Source: Eutreptiella sp. 'Long Island Sound 2002' | Taxonomy: Eukaryota; Euglenozoa; Euglenophyceae; Eutreptiales; Eutreptiaceae | NCBI GenBank assembly: GCA_964036045.1 | Contig: OZ038382.1 | Coordinates: 85,411,918-85,475,917, forward strand | Reading direction: 5' to 3' | Length of the DNA: 64,000 nt | Shown here: positions 53,734 to 64,000 of the stretch, in pieces | Position numbering within the stretch: the stretch's first letter is position 1 | Layout: each line of letters starts with the position of its first letter | Translations under genes and position numbers: made by a program | The notes under the pieces: model-generated | What the model was told of the DNA's origin: nothing | Database searches by the model: none | Seen by the model: only the letters and a program-made list of their open reading frames with translations

Positions 53734-54236
53734 TATCCTAGTGGTCTGCACCCTAGGGGGCTGTGGCACCTCTTTTTGAGAGGTCATGCAGTCCATTCCC
53801 AGTCAGCCTAGCTAAGTAGGAATATCCCATGTGACATGGCAGTGACCTGAGCGCCACAAGCCCTGCCACCTCAGCACCTATGGGACCCCAAACAAAGAGT
53901 GCACATGTCTAGATGGCACTATAAAAGAGAGGATGCCCATGTGGGCAGTTTTTCCATGTTTGTAGGATATTTTCTAACTGTCTTTGCCTAAATATGTAGT
54001 TATTGTGAGTTTCCTGTGTTGTACCACTATCTCCCTTGACTGCATCCCTTCATGTTGTGGATTTGATCATGTGGTCCTTTGCCTTGCAAACTCTGGGTAC
54101 TTATTTGGGTTTATTTAATCGAACCTTAATGATTTGGAAAACCTGAACTACATCAAGCAGCGGTAGGAGCAAGCAGGGGCATCAACAAAACAATACAATC
54201 AAAGCATTCAACAGTGAAAGCCAATTTTAACTTTCT
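53734..54236 (+). repeat. Relic LTR, right half
   Basis: Diverged match to the second half of the family-1 LTR, including the B-box region and a CTTTCT end. It continues the LTR interrupted at 39637. Confidence 0.85.
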
Positions 54237-55323
54237 GTTCTTGAGAACTTTGGAGGACATCCGGAACGGTGTGGCGAAGTATCAGGGGGAGGTCACAAGG
54301 TTGGTTCAGCATCAACAAGAAATGATTGATGGATTGATGGAAGCCATGGACGGTATTGAAAAAAAATTGGTGGAAGTTGAAGGTCGGGGAATGAGGAGGC
54401 CATCATGGACACCAAGACAGGAACCAGAACATGAACTTGAACGTGAACGTGACAGACCTATGGAACTTCCCTATGAGGCACCGAAGGTTGATCCGCGTGA
54501 GTTGCCTTATATTCCGAGATTCTCCATGAACACCATGTTGGGGAATCAAAGTCCGGAAAAGGGTTCCGGCAGTGGGTCGCCATCAAGGTCGAAAACCATT
54601 GTGATTGAAGAAGAACCAAGAGCAATGCCGCAAGCGTCGGGAGCTTCACTTGTGCCCATGGGAGGAGAAAATCCGAGCGAAGGACAACCGGGTCCTTGGA
54701 GAATGATGCTGGAGCAGGCTTACCAGGAAAGGGTGAATGAGGCCCAAGCCGCCCATTCGGCAAGAAGGGCACAAACTATGCCAACGGGTGCCGATCTCGG
54801 AGATGGAAATGATGGAAATCGGGTATTGAATCCCACTACAGGAATATGGTCTATTGGGGGCAATTCGCAAGCACAAAAGAGTGCACGGGTGAGTTCGGCA
54901 TTTGTTCGGCGAGCGGTTACCGCTTTGGAATCATCAACAGCACCGACAGTGGACATTTGTGGTATTTACGGCAATGCCCATGGGAGTGCAACGTCGGGCA
55001 TCCGGCTTGGCGGCGTGGGGGCCGCAGATGCAGGGGAGGCGGTGCGGATTGAGGACGTCCGCGGGGTGAGGGTGCCGTTTTATAATGGCACCCCAGAAAC
55101 GTTGGAACATTTCCTCCTGGATTGGGAGGATTTCGCGGATGAGGTCATGGGGAGTGCATCCGAGGCCCAAAGGGACAGTTGGGCCCCGCGGACGTTTCCG
55201 CATCGTCTGCATGCGGACCTGAAGGCGGACTTGAGGGACAAGATCCGGAGTGGTCACGTGCGTGGGGAAGTGGAATGTGTGGACTCGCTGGACGATGAGG
55301 AATCAGTGGATGCGCCGAACTAG
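54214..55323 (+). CDS. Gag-like ORF next to relic LTR, 369 aa
   Basis: The first ATG lies in the last bases of the relic LTR, so a later start is possible. It has a Glu/Gln-rich coiled-coil-like N-terminus (residues about 15-55), a long Pro/Ser/Gly-rich middle, and a C-terminal region resembling the start of a retrotransposon capsid (PFYNGTPETLEHFLLDWEDF). No zinc knuckle and no pol follow, so it is either a truncated gag of a third retroelement family or a domesticated gag. No primer-binding site lies between the LTR and this ORF, so it probably does not belong to the relic. Confidence 0.5.
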   Translation: MKANFNFLFLRTLEDIRNGVAKYQGEVTRLVQHQQEMIDGLMEAMDGIEKKLVEVEGRGMRRPSWTPRQEPEHELERERDRPMELPYEAPKVDPRELPYIPRFSMNTMLGNQSPEKGSGSGSPSRSKTIVIEEEPRAMPQASGASLVPMGGENPSEGQPGPWRMMLEQAYQERVNEAQAAHSARRAQTMPTGADLGDGNDGNRVLNPTTGIWSIGGNSQAQKSARVSSAFVRRAVTALESSTAPTVDICGIYGNAHGSATSGIRLGGVGAADAGEAVRIEDVRGVRVPFYNGTPETLEHFLLDWEDFADEVMGSASEAQRDSWAPRTFPHRLHADLKADLRDKIRSGHVRGEVECVDSLDDEESVDAPN

Positions 55324-58300
55324 AAGATGAATGATTTGGAACTCAAGTTTCTCAACTTCATTTTGTCACTTTGTGGGCACGTGTGAGGATGGGACATGAG
55401 TAGCCCAGCTTCATTAACGCATAGTTCGATTGTGCATGATATATAAATCGATTCGTCGGATAGGGACGGAACATCTTTTCGTCTTTGCCATGGAAGTGGA
55501 TTGTCTATTGATGCTCCAATGGTATGTTGCAATTGTAGGGCTTCTTTCCCGGCTCTTTTCACTCTTCTTTATTCCTCTCCATGAATCGAGCCTAAGCCCG
55601 TGGGCGGTGTGTGAATACTTTGGCACCACTCTGCTTTGCCAGTCACGCCAGCCCAAGTGTTGATCAAATCAAAGAGTATCCCGACTTCCTCTTGTGTTCG
55701 TCTTGTTGGGGCTTCGGGGCCTTTGCAAGGATTATGTTGGCGCGGGAAACCGAAATCTTTTACAACGGGCAATGGAGGCAATTCAAAGGTCGAAGACATT
55801 GGGAATGTTTGATAAGGCAAACACACGGGGTACAAGATCCTCCCAAGGACAACCAAGTGAGGGTAAAGGTCCTGACCGCCTTTAATAACAAAGCTACTAG
55901 AGTGGAAACTATCGAACATCGTAGCTATCGAGCAGCAAGGAGAACAATCAAGGATAGACCTATGTTTTAGGAACCTTTTGTTCGAAAAAAAGACAAACGC
56001 TCGAAATCTTGGTTAAAATGATGTTACGTCGTTGTTTATGTTTCCATTATCTTTTCGTTTGTGCACTAGCTATCTCAAAAAACCTACTATCGCATGCAAA
56101 GCTATGATATGTGACTTGGGCACAGAAAAATAAATATTGTAGGCAGAAATATCCAAAGTTGGAAAAGTTGGTCGCCAAAGACCATTTTTGGGACAATGTT
56201 TGTTGTTTCTATATTTCATGCTCAAAGAGTAGACTGAGTGCTTGCGCATAAAGTAGAGTTGAGAACGGAGACGTAGCCCATCGAAAATCTCTGCATGGGA
56301 CCCGAAAACAATGCAAAGGTTAATTTGGTATTTTTAAACGTGCTTGTAGCAAAAGGCAAAGCATTGGTGAAAATGACCAGTTTTCTTTGGCAACAACAGT
56401 GCTACAAATGTGGGTTTTCATTGAGGCTCGTATGTTTGCTGCTAAACTCGTTCTTCAGCCAGCAAGGCAGCAGACACATATAGATAGCAAAGACGGAGGC
56501 GGTTGGGGAGGCGCATACAGCAATCGGTCACTACTACCATAATGCCGAGGGCAAATGAGTTGCACTGCGCTGAAAGAATATAGTTTCGCGTTTTTTTGTA
56601 GCCTTCAATCGGAAGCATCGTGTCAAAACATGGTGTCTTTTCAACAGCACAGTAAGGTAGGTCAATGTATCAAAGTGTGGAAAACGGAGTTACGAGACAT
56701 TGCATTCAGATCGTTGAACTTCATGTTTGCCAAAGTAGGGTTGTTTTGAACAATTTTGAACCGCGAAACGGCTACTTTTTCAATATTTTTTATCGTTTTT
56801 GCACATTTTGAGGAGAGGACATATTTAATTTTTTCCTCTTAGACCAAATGATAAAAGGGTATGCTAGGTTTGGTTGGGGGGGCGTGTAGCGTCCCGGCAA
56901 CCAAGCCTACCCATGTAACATGCATCAAACCTATCTTTTTTTCCTACAATTGCTTAATGTTTTGAAGTAACCATGCCTATACATATGTAAAGGGATCCCA
57001 TACTTCAATATTGCCTTCATGCTCTTCATCTTCTTCATCTAGAAAAAATTTTTCATCCTTAGTGTCAGTTTTACACTTTCAACAATCTTGCTGGCTAACT
57101 AGAGCCACATACATGCGTAGAAAAAAATTGTTTCTATTCACGAAGGTTACAATTGTCTAGGGCTGCCTTTCTAACCTATGGTTGTGAGCTAGGACTCAGC
57201 TTTGATGCATTTGCCTCATTACCCTTCTACGTAGGCTATACCTCGTTTGGATGGTGCTGCATGCATTGTGGGCATGGACGCTTTTTTCATGACTGTACTC
57301 CTAGGCTTACCTAGCAAAGCACTTCAATCTTCCTTCATGGTTCTATCGTGAATGATTCGAGCCTGCTTCTCCCCTTCCGCCCTCCCTTGTTGACTTTTCA
57401 AAAAGCAGTTCGGAATGGTTGCGCGTGCGTCTGTCTCTCTACGCTATTTCTACTTAGCCATTCCCGAACATCGCACCAAAATCGACGCATTCGTCCAATA
57501 TACTTGCACCCCCTTACCCCTTTGCTGCAGGTGACCAGAGGTTAGGGAAGGCACGCCAGCGCAACAACACAATAGGTCCTCCTAGAGAGTTGTGGCTCAA
57601 GCGGCTCAATCTTCCACAATGCAGAAGGGGCCAAAGGGGCAAATTAAGCCGCCACAAGCAAACCGGGCCTAAGCAAGCGACAGCCTCGTTTTCACCTATT
57701 TCACACACCACCAGGTTAAGTAGTAGTAGATCCAAGTGGAATTCTTTGAATATGGACACCATGCGATATGACCAGTTCCTGCACGTTCGATATTTCAGTG
57801 TAAAAATTCGTCTGGTACATGCAGTCGCCCTCGGTTCCGTAATGGTTCGTGCTCAACGGCTCATCCCCCACATTCCCTGCACAATACTTTTTTTCGAGGA
57901 ACGTGAAACACCACATGCGACAGTGCATGTGTGGGTATGAGCTGCTGGCATGAAGCTTGTTCAAAGTCTTTGTGCGTTGTCGAGCTTGCCTGCGTGGAAA
58001 GGTGGCTGGCATTTGCGTATGCATGCACGCACGTGTCCCAATCGGCACCACCAACTGCGTATGCCACAGGTCATACATACGGATAGCACAACATAGGTAA
58101 AATGCGAGGATAACGCGGTACGGATACCCCTGTGACGTGTGGTCTGTGAACTGTCAACTGGCGTTACATTCACCACTGAGCAGGCAGACAAAAGGCAGCA
58201 AACAAGATAGCTTCAAGAAAAAGTTACATTGGAGCAAGGAAGATGCACCCCATCGCGACAACCCGCGAACACTTGCACTGCGCAACGACGCAGGTCTGCA

Positions 58301-58858
58301 CAGGGACACTGTTGGTTCAATGTTCAACAAAGAAGTAAATTTCAACTCCCAACAAACAAGTCAAACAGGAAACTCGTTTGCCAAAACGTAACGTGTCGTC
58401 AACCTTGCAACCTATCCCGCTTGTTCTTTGCTGCTGCTGTGGCGCATTCCGGGGGCGTTTGAGTGGGTAAGTGGAGCCGGTGCGTGCGTCAGTTGGTCGC
58501 TGCTGATGGCCGTAGCATTTTCCATGTCTTGCTGCCTGAGCGTGCTCTGAAAGCTATTGTCCTAGATCGTGTGCAGACACACCCTGTGAAAGACTCATTT
58601 TCCTGGGTGCTCAGATGCACCGCTTACAGTACCTTCTGTCCTCTGCAGACACCGATTGCACCGCAACAGAGCTGCGCACCCTGCATACTGCACTGTAGAC
58701 ACCGCGTTTATCAGCCAGCACACCACACACTTCACATTTCAATATGCACAGTACGCACTGCACGCTGTGCACCACACATATTGCACCACAAGGCACGCAC
58801 CCCTTGCACAATACGCACGACACACTTTGCACTGTGCATTCCGCTGAGCACTGTGCAG
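55324..58858. other. Intergenic or decayed DNA
   Basis: No ORF with recognisable content. There are AT-rich stretches near 56760-57120 and a degenerate GCAC/TGCA-rich tract near 58640-58855. A strong donor-like GTAAGT at 58466 hints at an unmodelled intron. Confidence 0.45.
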
Positions 58859-58971
58859 TTCCCAGACTTCGTACTTTCGGATGACAGGGTTCTCCTGGTC
58901 CACGAATATCCCAATGCAGCCCCCCTCGGACGTGCTAAGCCAACAGATCAGCACATTGCGTTTGCATGCGC
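58859..58971 (+). CDS. Candidate exon of unknown gene
   Basis: 113 bp between an acceptor-like CTGTGCAG and a donor-like GTGAGA. The open frame (FPDFVLSDDRVLLVHEYPN...) has a protein-like pattern. It may be an upstream exon of the gene at 59731 or chance. Confidence 0.25.
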
Positions 58972-59485
58972 GTGAGAGTGCCTCACCTCATCGGGGTTGA
59001 ATTGGGCTCTCTGGCATTGCCAATTTGCTTTCCGAGGCGTTGCAAGAAAGAAAAGTCAGGGGCCAGGCAGACAACGGCGACTGTTTTGACATACGACCAC
59101 TAGTTGCAGTACACCACTAATTGCACCGCTTGCAGTGACACCACCCCTCCAGCCGGACCCAGCCCAGCTGCTCGCCCCAACGGGCCTATCCGCGGCGGCT
59201 TGGGGCTCTTCCAGCAGCGCCTGCACCAGCACCTGCAGGGTGCCGGGCGTCGCGTGCCGGCCGTATTGCACCCGCCAGGACTGTCAAGCCCTTGTACAGT
59301 TCCTCGTGATCTATTGTATCCTGCGTGCAGCTCAGACATACCGTTTTTGAGCACCCACAGATTCAGCTCGATGGAAAGAAGGGTAGGTACAGAGGTCGGA
59401 GCCTGGGGTGGGCACATGGTGCTGCAGCTGCACAGGCCCGGCACTCCTGTTGGTGCTTCGCCGGATGCTTATGGCCAGCAGATCC

Positions 59486-59525
59486 GTGACGCATGCTTCG
59501 TGAGGCAGTCTGAAGCATGCGTCAC
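59486..59525. repeat. Perfect 14-bp inverted repeat with 12-nt spacer
   Basis: GTGACGCATGCTTC at 59486-59499 and its exact complement at 59512-59525. Each arm contains the palindrome GCATGC. Could be a hairpin or a dimeric protein site. Confidence 0.9.
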
Positions 59526-59730
59526 AGGTACAGGGGAATGCGGTGAAGACCCAAGGCCATAGGTACGTCGCGCTTGCAAAGCGACTAGTACATGCTGCAT
59601 TGAGCATTGTTTCACATCTGTTGAAGTCATTGCGTTTGCAACGTAGAGCATTTCTTCGTGTGCGTGTGTATCCCCTCTCTGCCGACGCCTTGCATTACAG
59701 CAACCATACAGATTGGCACCGAGCCAAAAC

Positions 59731-60110
59731 ATGGAAGCGGGGCGCTCCAAAGAGCCCACACGCATCGCAAATCTTCGCAAGCGTTTGCATCGGATCGAGC
59801 AAACGAAGCAGCGGATGAAGGAAAGCGGTCGCCCCCCAGATCGTCGCCAACTATCTGCCCTGGAATCTGAAGAAGAAATTCGAGGAGAGATTTGCAAATG
59901 GGAGAAGTATGGTGTGGTTATGCCACCCCAGAATCAGCAACAGCCGCGCCTGAAAGAGCCATCAGCGGAAGCCGCAGTTGGAGGCCAGCGGAATGGTAAT
60001 TCTGCACAGAATTCCCACATGAAACCACCATTTCCCTTTCCAAGCAACATTCCTGCGGCAGCGATACCCCACCTTTTGGAACCTCCGAATCCCAACACTA
60101 TGGTTGACAG
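59731..60110 (+). CDS. Exon 1 of module gene
   Basis: Starts MEAGRSKEPTRIA. Complete module 1 with RPPDRRQLSALESE and the KWEKYG helix, then a Pro/Asn-rich stretch. The donor GTGTGA at 60111 leaves two bases of a codon, completed by the first base at 60680. Without splicing the frame would stop at 60210. Confidence 0.55.
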
Positions 60111-63100
60111 GTGTGACGTACGCCAGTCAAATCCAACCCCTGCGTTTGCGCACCGTCTGCGAACAAGGCAAGAACCCCGTAGCGTGACATCACCACGCGT
60201 CACACTGTAAGCCCCCGACACATTCGACAACGCCCGAAGCAACACTGCAACCACCACAGATGAAACGCAATTCACGACAGTGCAACACTGCAACACCGCC
60301 GCATCAGAGCAATCTGAAATACCTACAACCACATTGGGAGGTGTACCTTTGACCCAACGGTGTGCTTTACACGCGCACACTCCGTGCAGCATGAAAGGGT
60401 TGCATAAACTTGAAGCTTGTTTCAGTGGTATTGCTGGACGTTGCATTTTTTCTACAAACGGCTGAGGTTGACATTGTTGAGATCGATTTTTGAGATTTTT
60501 TTCCAGGGTTTACATAAATGTAACTTGGGTGATATGTCTGTGGGCTGAAATAACCATCCCTCGTAGTATAACGGTTAGAACACCTGGCTTTCACCCAGGA
60601 GACCTGGGTTCGATTCCCAGCGGGGGAGTGTTAAAGAGCTTGTATTTCAAAGTTTGTCATGCCCATGTTTCTGCCCCAGGGAATTGGCACACATGTTGGC
60701 ATACCCACAAGTTCAGCGATCAGAGAAAGAGCCAACGCGCATTGTCAATTTGAGGAGGAGACTGCAGAGAATTTTGAACACGTACGAGAAGTTGGAGCGA
60801 CCAGACCAGCCTCCACCTGATAACAGGTTAAACACCGCTTGTCGTTACGTTGAGCAGCGGCTAGTGTCTGCGCAGTAGCGGTGTGCGCTCTCATTCTAAT
60901 GCATTTGACATAGGCAAATGGCTGCTCTAGTCGCCGAAGCGGAGATCGTTTGGGAGATTGACAAGTGGGAGCGGTTCCGGATCATCTACCCCAACAAGCC
61001 CGAGATGCAGTGTATTCCTCCCGGGTCTCTGGGACCCGTGACAGACCACGACGAAAACCGTGAACAGCAGGTGCTGTGGAATGAGTGATGGCAAAGGGGG
61101 ACAGCAGAGGGTGGGGGTGGCTGGTCAGGTTCGGAGAGGCTGCAGACGAGTCTCCACACGAAAATTCTCCTCCAGGCTCAGGATCGTCAACGTACAGAAA
61201 GGCTGCATGCGGGGTAAATGTGTTGCAAATGCGAGTGTTGCAAGGCTGAATGACAACGCACCAGGAGGGACACCTCGTGGATGTAGTGAGTAAGTTTGCG
61301 ATTCTGGGACCAGTGTCGACGAGGCTGACGATTACGGTCTGCAGGCAGTTGTGCCAATGGAGAACGTCCTGATTCAGCGAGGGTTAGGTGGTATTTGACT
61401 CTGCAAAACTCCGTGCTCCCACAGGATGTAATGGGTGACGGTGCTGGCGATTCTCACACCGACGACAGTGGAAGTACTGGCCTTGAGCGCTCTGACTCCG
61501 CCTCGCTGCCTTTCCGTTCCGGAACCACCCCAATGAACGGCATGGTGGCGGACCCACCACTGCAAGGGTGCATGGACAATTCTGTGCATGGCGAAGGCAA
61601 CTCCCCCGGCGGAAGAGGGACCAAGATGGACGGCCGAGGTGCATATCAAGGCAAAGGCAAAGGGGCTGCGGGACGTACCAAGGACATGGTGGGCATGGCC
61701 TCGATGTCCAACGGGTACTTGCAGCATGACGGGGCTGTGCTCGGGGCCGTCCCTGCGGTGGGCCCGATGGGCAGCATGGGCATTGGCCAAGGGGCTGACA
61801 GCATGCCTTTGCAACAAGATTCCATGCAGCAGGCACATCTGTTCCAAGGGGCAGCCTCAGTACCAGGGCTGGATTCCCCCAAAGGCATGGCCAAGCCTCA
61901 GTTGGGGCAATACACCGCCATCCCCACCACAATACCCTTGACACACGGCTTGCCGTACCAGCACAATTTCTACCCTTCGACCCAGGTGGCCAAGTGTTTT
62001 GTGCATGTGTGGTTGGTTAGTGCACCTGCGAGGGCAATGAGTGTTCTTGTCTTTTGTGTGCTTTGTGCCTGTGTCAGTCGGTGAGGGACAGGGCCCTGCA
62101 GGATGGTTGGCATTATAAGCTCCCAACACCATGACAATCACACAGGTCCCCTGGGCACCACTGCGGATTACGGGTGCTAGTTTTGCTACTGTCCAAACAT
62201 CAATCATTGTTTTTCGCGGAATAAGATCTGTTGCGAAGACGAATGTGATCCCACCAGTGAGGGTTGGCTGAAAATATGCCCTTGACGACCCCCCTTGGCC
62301 AGGCTTTGGCGCACAGGTGACCCATCGGGGGCTATGTAGCACCAATTAGGCCCACCGATCAGTGTCCATCAGATCCTTCAAGGACTTTTCTGTGGGCTAC
62401 ATCAGCCCAGTTTTATGGGTTGAGGCAAAACACGGGCCCATTTGGTGGTAGGTTGTTGAGAGCATTTCGATGCGAGGTGGACTGCCAAGACAGCAGAATT
62501 TCGGTTTTGGGGGCTGTCTCCGTGGCCTGCGAGGTGTAAGGACAACAGAAAGCAATGGGGTGCCACCAGGGTGAAATGCAAACGGGCAAAATCTGCTTCT
62601 CAAGAAGGTGGGCAGCATGAACCATGCAATCGCTCTGCACCATCACCACCTTCAACCTGGCACCGGCACCCCCCCCCCCCCCCCCAGAACCCTCCAGTAT
62701 AAATGACGATCAGATCAGTGATAATGTGACACTGTGGTTGGTGAAAGCACGAAAAGCAGAAAAGGTTTCGATTTTTTGTGCCCTTATGCGGGAGCATTTC
62801 ATTGTTGCTTAGACCATATTTCCAGTCGAAACAGTGATTTCTCAATTTTTTTGCTTTCAAACAAAATACAGCAGTTCGGGTGGCAGTGCTTCATCCGGCC
62901 AAACCTGTCTTTTTGCATCCCATCACGGTTGTCCCAAACAAAAATCAAGAAGCAAAATGGCTTGTTTGCCTTCAGCCTGCGCATTCAGCTTCAAGGTTCA
63001 ACAGTCGACCCGGGGGGGGGGGGGGGGGGGGTTTCACCTGTTACACTAGGGCATCTGGCAATTTGCAAATTATCTACCGTCCCTCGACCTACACCGACTG

Positions 63101-63635
63101 CGTTGTAGCGGACAGAGGCAGCGCTCGTTGTGACATCAGGCACAACCGCAGTCTTGGTGCGCTGGGCCTTCTTGTTAAAATCCATTCACCCTGCAGCCCC
63201 CGGCCTTGTGGGTGTTGCTGCGAAACCCCATTTCCCAAATGTACACTCCAAGGAACCGCTTGGGGGTACACCATAACCAGGGCCACATCGGCAGGAGCTA
63301 TTTTGCGTGTACCCGCCTGAAGAAGCGCAGCACGGAGCGGCGATCAGGGCGCACGCTTTGTGCCACATACGCAGGTCACCAACCCCATGACATTTCAGAG
63401 CTCCACCATGCAGCTGCAGCAGCCCCCATCCCAAACCCAGTCCCAGTCCCAGCCGCATGGGGTTGAAACTGGAAGCCACGAGGCTCCTGCCTTGAATACG
63501 AAGTTGAGTGGGGTTTCCGAAGGGGAGGCTCATGCGGGAGCGCTGACGGAGGTGACTGCGAAGGAGCCCACGCGCATCGTCAACCTGAGACGGAGGTTGC
63601 ACCGCATTCAGAACACGAAGGCAAAGCTCGCGCAG
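59731..63635 (+). CDS. Five-exon host gene with three EPTRI-NLR-RL modules (continues beyond modelled part)
   Basis: Exons 59731-60110, 60680-60826, 60914-61070, 61425-61985 and 63375-63635, all with GT-AG introns whose phases agree across every junction. The intron at 60827-60913 is supported by homology: joining its sides gives RQMAALVAEAEIVWEIDKWER, which matches the uninterrupted RQLSALESEEEIRGEICKWEK of exon 1. Each module starts EPTRI(V/A)NLR(R/K)RL(H/Q)RI, a basic amphipathic helix, and in the first two copies is followed by a second acidic helix ending in KWE. The rest is Gln/Met/Pro/Gly-rich and probably disordered. The helical pair loosely recalls short binding helices of translation or RNA-binding factors (PYM type), which is only a guess. 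Function unknown. The exon 5 donor at 63636 implies more exons to the right. Upstream exons are possible, since an acceptor-like site lies at 59700. Confidence 0.6.
60557..60628 (+). tRNA. tRNA-Glu (anticodon UUC)
   Basis: 72 nt. The acceptor stem TCCCTCG pairs with CGGGGGA (one T-G pair). The anticodon stem CCTGG/CCAGG carries loop CTTTCAC, giving anticodon TTC. The T arm is CTGGG-TTCGATT-CCCAG and the discriminator base is G. No intron, and CCA is not encoded, as usual in eukaryotes. It lies in the first intron of the surrounding gene model, on the same strand. Confidence 0.95.
60680..60826 (+). CDS. Exon 2 of module gene
   Basis: The acceptor TTTCTGCCCCAG precedes it. Contains module 2, KEPTRIVNLRRRLQRILNT, up to PPPDNR. 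An alternative is a separate gene starting at the ATG at 60693. Confidence 0.6.
60914..61070 (+). CDS. Exon 3 of module gene
   Basis: Completes module 2 (QMAALVAEAEIVWEIDKWERF) and continues with IIYPNKPEMQCIPPG. The donor at 61071 is GTGCTG. Confidence 0.65.
61425..61985 (+). CDS. Exon 4 of module gene
   Basis: Acceptor CTCCCACAG. 187 codons in phase 0 rich in Gly, Met, Gln, Pro and Ser (e.g. GRGAYQGKGKGAAGR, GSMGIGQGADSMPLQQ). Donor CCCAG/GTGGCC. If unspliced, the frame would run to 62084. Confidence 0.55.
62669..62685 (+). repeat. C17 homopolymer in intron 4
   Basis: Seventeen consecutive C, on the same strand as the G20 run 330 bp downstream in the same predicted intron. Confidence 0.9.
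63012..63031 (+). repeat. G20 homopolymer in intron 4
   Basis: Twenty consecutive G. In RNA it could pair with the upstream C17 run or form a quadruplex. Confidence 0.9.
63375..63635 (+). CDS. Exon 5 of module gene
   Basis: Acceptor CATACGCAG. Gln/Ser/Pro-rich start, then module 3, KEPTRIVNLRRRLHRIQNTKAKL. The donor after CGCGCAG lies near the same module position as the donor of exon 2, which suggests that the second half of module 3 lies on a further exon. Confidence 0.55.
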
Positions 63636-64000
63636 GTCGTGTGGAAGCATCGGGTTTGGTGAGGGAGTTGAAGCGAGATCGGGGACAGCAGTGGACTAGA
63701 CGATTTAAATCACCTCGAAGAGAGGTTGCTAGATCAAGCGCAGGCGCGGGCGTCATATACCCCGCTTTTTGGGGGTCATTCGCGTAGCCTACCCCAAGGC
63801 ATGATATTTGATGTCCAACCCCTTGTAAAATCATTTTTTTGTCCAATAAGATAATCCCCCAATGGATTTTTTGCTTCTGAGGCCTCTATCCCCTGAAACT
63901 GCATAACACTTTTGGGGGGGGGGGGGGGGGGGGGCGCCAGGAGGTGCCCGCCACGGGCGTGGCAACAGGGCCGTGACCAGCCAACCGCGCACGGGACAGC
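63636..64000. other. Right end: putative intron sequence with G21 tract
   Basis: No exon recognised. A run of 21 G stands at 63914-63934. The last 65 bp are again GC-rich. Confidence 0.5.

Noticed and set aside
54214-54240. Assigning the gag-like ORF to the relic family-1 element
   Set aside because: The relic LTR there is a 3' LTR by its polypurine tract, and no primer-binding site follows it.
57590-57940. 116-codon plus-strand ORF
   Set aside because: No motif, unremarkable composition and no splice or homology support.
58463-58975. 170-codon ORF as a single gene
   Set aside because: Its start overlaps a strong GTAAGT donor and its middle is a CA/GCAC-rich tract; only the last segment was kept as a candidate exon.

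Overview
This is eukaryotic nuclear DNA, most likely from a unicellular alga or other protist. The evidence is chromodomain Ty3-type LTR retrotransposons primed by an initiator-Met tRNA of the TGGTAGCAGAGG type, GT-AG introns with phase-consistent exons at the right end, and a nuclear-type tRNA-Glu(UUC). I cannot name the lineage from sequence alone. There is no bacterial operon structure, rRNA or CRISPR array. Most of the window is nested mobile DNA.

Layout. (1) 1-11363, minus strand: a nearly complete family-1 retrotransposon (LTR, gag, pol, LTR; the 3' LTR is cut by the window edge). (2) 11364-13630: AT-moderate DNA without a supported gene. (3) 13631-24859: a very GC-rich 9.0-kb block (14731-23760) between two 1.1-kb direct repeats. 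Each repeat carries the same genomic flank, a family-2 LTR and 430 bp of family-2 internal sequence. (4) 23951-34231, minus strand: a full-length family-2 retrotransposon with 5-bp target duplication CCCTA. (5) 34237-36588: DNA with a degenerate minisatellite and one possible secreted-protein ORF. (6) 36589-54236, plus strand: the 3' part of an old family-1 relative, whose LTR is split by a younger family-1 element (39638-53728, target duplication TTAGC). The 5' LTR of the younger element is itself split by a second GC-rich block (40132-42694) with a 0.2-kb direct repeat on either side. (7) 54214-55323: a gag-like ORF. (8) 55324-59700: little recognisable. (9) 59731-63635: a five-exon host gene of unknown function carrying three copies of a short basic helical module, with a tRNA-Glu gene in its first intron.

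How the parts work. Both retrotransposon families encode Gag (capsid-like region, zinc-binding Cys/His motifs) followed by Pol with protease, a DNA-adenine-methylase-like domain, reverse transcriptase, RNase H, integrase and a chromodomain. In both families Pol lies in the same frame as Gag after a single stop codon (UGA CGG in family 1, UAG GGA in family 2) and has no ATG of its own. This points to stop-codon readthrough as the Gag-Pol switch. In family 2 the Gag frame begins inside the 5' LTR and runs through the primer-binding site.

The least explained objects are the two GC-rich blocks. Both sit inside retrotransposon DNA and both are bounded by unusually long direct duplications of their target. 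Both end on the right with a short tandem repeat that resembles the target sequence at the junction. They hold several ORFs I do not recognise.
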